Assembly (NCBI RefSeq): GCF_034427455.1
Contig: NZ_JAXQNN010000002.1
Span: forward strand, 372,001-436,000
Reading direction: 5' to 3'
DNA: 64,000 nt
DNA from: Jeotgalibacillus haloalkalitolerans
GTDB taxonomy: Bacteria > Bacillota > Bacilli > Bacillales > Jeotgalibacillaceae
Both the position numbers and the translations under genes were made by a program. This document shows, in pieces, positions 62,640 through 64,000 of this stretch (the stretch's first letter is position 1; each line of letters starts with the position of its first letter). The notes under the pieces were generated by a model. The model was given only the letters and a program-made list of their open reading frames with translations, ran no database searches and was not told the DNA's origin.

Positions 62640-63592
62640 ATCAGGTGCGTTTCCCCATTTTCATCAATCAGTTTTAATACACCCTCATTCGTGATACCTG
62701 ATGCAAGACCTTTTATCTCTTTATTCAAAGTTCTTGCTGTTATGTGTTTCCCTATTGTAATTGCATACTTCTCCCAAATCTCTTTGATCGGTTCGAAGCC
62801 TTCACTTATATAGACGGCATAGTATTTTTCAAGATTAAAGAGAATTTCCTGCACAATGCCAGCTCTTGAGAACGTTTTGCCGCTTTCTATATGCAGTGAG
62901 GTAGCAATCTGCTGTATTTCCTCAGAAAAATCCTCAATATCCTGATTCACATTAATTCCTATACCGATGATCAGGGAATGGATCTGTTCACTGTCTGCCT
63001 GGAGTTCAGTTAAAATACCAGTAATTTTCTTTCCATTGATCAACAAATCATTCGGCCACTTGATATCTACTTTCAACCCGCACACTTTTTCAATTGCTTC
63101 CACAATCGCAACTGCAGCAATCAATGTAAACTGCGGTGCTTTCTGGGGTGGAAGTGATGGTCTCAGCAGCAGACTCATCCAGATGCCGGTACCTTTCGGA
63201 GAGTACCAGGTTCTTGCCATCCGGCCTCTGCCTGAAACCTGCTCCTCTGCGATCACTAAAGTACCTTCATCTGCATTTTCCTGTGCAAGGCGGTGTGCAA
63301 TTTTCTGGGTGCTCTCCACTGATTCAAAAAAATGAACAAATCTGCCCAGGCGATCAGTCTGTAACCCTACCAGTAGGTTATTTTCATTCAATTCATCCGC
63401 TTTTCCGAGTAATCTGTAGCCTTTTTTCCGCTTGGATTCAATGATAAACCCTGATGATCTTAAATCTTCAATATGCTTCCAGATTGCTGTTCTAGAACAT
63501 CCTGCCTGATCTGCAAGCTCCTGTCCTGAAAAGTAACTGTCTTCAGCCGATGATAATGCAGCAAGTATAGATTCTCTTATTTTTGAAGCCAT
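62618..63592 (-). CDS. birA: Biotin-protein ligase and biotin operon repressor
   Basis: A 324-residue bifunctional BirA: N-terminal helix-turn-helix (about 1-65, GQELADQAGCSRTAIWKHIEDLR) and a class II-synthetase-like ligase with the biotinyl-AMP loop SGRGRMARTW and KWPNDLLI. It biotinylates carboxylases and, when charged but idle, represses biotin genes. ATG 63592 follows GGAGACAGA and lies inside the last codons of cca. Confidence 0.95.
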   Translation of the reverse strand: MASKIRESILAALSSAEDSYFSGQELADQAGCSRTAIWKHIEDLRSSGFIIESKRKKGYRLLGKADELNENNLLVGLQTDRLGRFVHFFESVESTQKIAHRLAQENADEGTLVIAEEQVSGRGRMARTWYSPKGTGIWMSLLLRPSLPPQKAPQFTLIAAVAIVEAIEKVCGLKVDIKWPNDLLINGKKITGILTELQADSEQIHSLIIGIGINVNQDIEDFSEEIQQIATSLHIESGKTFSRAGIVQEILFNLEKYYAVYISEGFEPIKEIWEKYAITIGKHITARTLNKEIKGLASGITNEGVLKLIDENGETHLIYSADIE

Positions 63593-64000
63593 TCTGTCTC
63601 CACCCAATCTCTAATATCACTTAAATGGTTATTCAGCTTTTCATCTAAAATCAGTTTTTCAATTGCAGCTGTACAATCTTTTACCCATGGTCCGCCACTT
63701 CTGCCTGTCCACTTAATCAGATGTGTGCCCTTGAAAACAAGATCTGTCCTGGATTTTATGATCATAGAATTGTACAATTCTTTTATCTTTTTTTCATCAT
63801 AATGTCTGTTTTCAAGCACTGCTGCCGTTTTTTCAGCTGATATAATTGGCTCTAAGCCAACATAATAGAGATCAGCTTTAGTAAAAAGTCTCTTTTTTCT
63901 GGTTCCAACTAACCCGGCAAGCAAAACCATATTCATGATCGTTTTATTAGACATTCTCCATGGCCTTAATACAGCTTTAATATCCTGATATTGTCCAGTA
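63577..64000 (-). CDS. cca: CCA-adding tRNA nucleotidyltransferase, C-terminal part
   Basis: The frame is open to the right edge, so only the last 140 residues are seen (about a third of the protein). They form the helical tail domain, with the conserved WTGRSGGPWVKD segment and the final helix SDIRDWVETEWLQK. The full enzyme adds or repairs the CCA end of tRNA. A Met within the window at 63954 is internal. Its 3' end overlaps birA by 16 bases, as in the cca-birA-pan order of B. subtilis. Confidence 0.9.
   Translation of the reverse strand, partial: TGQYQDIKAVLRPWRMSNKTIMNMVLLAGLVGTRKKRLFTKADLYYVGLEPIISAEKTAAVLENRHYDEKKIKELYNSMIIKSRTDLVFKGTHLIKWTGRSGGPWVKDCTAAIEKLILDEKLNNHLSDIRDWVETEWLQK

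Noticed and set aside
1-64000. CRISPR arrays, prophage, tRNA or rRNA genes
   Set aside because: No regularly spaced repeats, phage gene clusters, tRNA cloverleaf/CCA features or rRNA conserved blocks were seen on either strand.

Overview
The window comes from a low-GC, endospore-forming member of the Bacillales. It carries a complete gerA-type germinant-receptor operon, a B-class RNase P RNA, and the gene neighbourhood that runs in Bacillus subtilis from cca-birA-panBCD-dinG through aspB-asnS-dnaD-nth-ypoC, ponA-recU, yprAB, ypsA-gpsB-rnpB, ypvA-ypwA, dynA (ypbR) and ypcP to thyA-dfrA, ypmRS and msrAB. The left edge carries the tail genes of a C30 carotenoid ester pathway, so the strain is probably pigmented. 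A Bacillaceae/Caryophanaceae marine or salt-tolerant genus such as Jeotgalibacillus would fit, but the genus is a guess. No phage, plasmid, CRISPR or complete insertion sequence is present. This is mostly core chromosome.

Layout. 1-2.3 kb: carotenoid decoration genes (cruF-like, acyltransferase, glycosyltransferase), transcribed leftward. 2.4-4.6 kb: a MATE exporter and an atypical short-chain dehydrogenase. 4.6-8.3 kb: the Ger operon behind a sigma-G-like promoter. 8.4-13.5 kb: a secreted CAP protein, a G3E GTPase, ctpA, deoD and yozE. 13.6-20.8 kb: EIIA-Glc-like protein, msrAB, ypmRS, degV, yplQ, dfrA-thyA and ypjP. 20.8-26.2 kb: a six-gene leftward operon (unknown 166-aa protein, ypgQ, ABC-F yfmR, cvfC, bacilliredoxin, methyltransferase). 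26.3-32.6 kb: fhs, mntR, csp, RNase H-like ypeP and ypdQ, ypcP and a sulfurtransferase. 32.6-39.4 kb: dynA, a CheX-like protein, an SDR and ypwA. 39.5-48.7 kb: ypvA, ypsC, rnpB, gpsB, ypsA, mrfBA and yppE. 48.9-54.2 kb: recU-ponA facing ypoC-nth-dnaD. 54.2-64 kb: asnS, aspB, ypmBA, dinG, panDCB, birA and the C-terminal part of cca.

Many genes join into coupled operons with ATGA or TGATG overlaps (cruF/acyltransferase, gerAB/gerAC, msrA/msrB, the ypgQ cluster, nth/ypoC, panB/panC). Functional themes are cell-envelope growth and division (ponA, gpsB, dynA, ypsA), DNA repair (recU, nth, mrfAB, ypvA, dinG, ypcP), one-carbon and pantothenate metabolism (fhs, thyA, dfrA, panBCD) and spore biology (ger).

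The most notable unexplained or regulatory signals are these: (1) a panB leader with two tandem similar motifs and mutually exclusive anti-terminator and terminator hairpins; (2) a LexA-like box lying exactly between the -35 and -10 of the mrfA-mrfB promoter; (3) a 166-bp MITE-like element with 13-bp inverted ends and 8-bp flanking direct repeats upstream of recU; (4) two free-standing genes for tiny single-span membrane peptides (20 and 30 aa) with their own promoters and terminators; (5) an SDR that has lost its catalytic Tyr and Ser, with palindromic sequences in its promoter. Starts were chosen from ribosome-binding sites; several genes begin with GTG or TTG.
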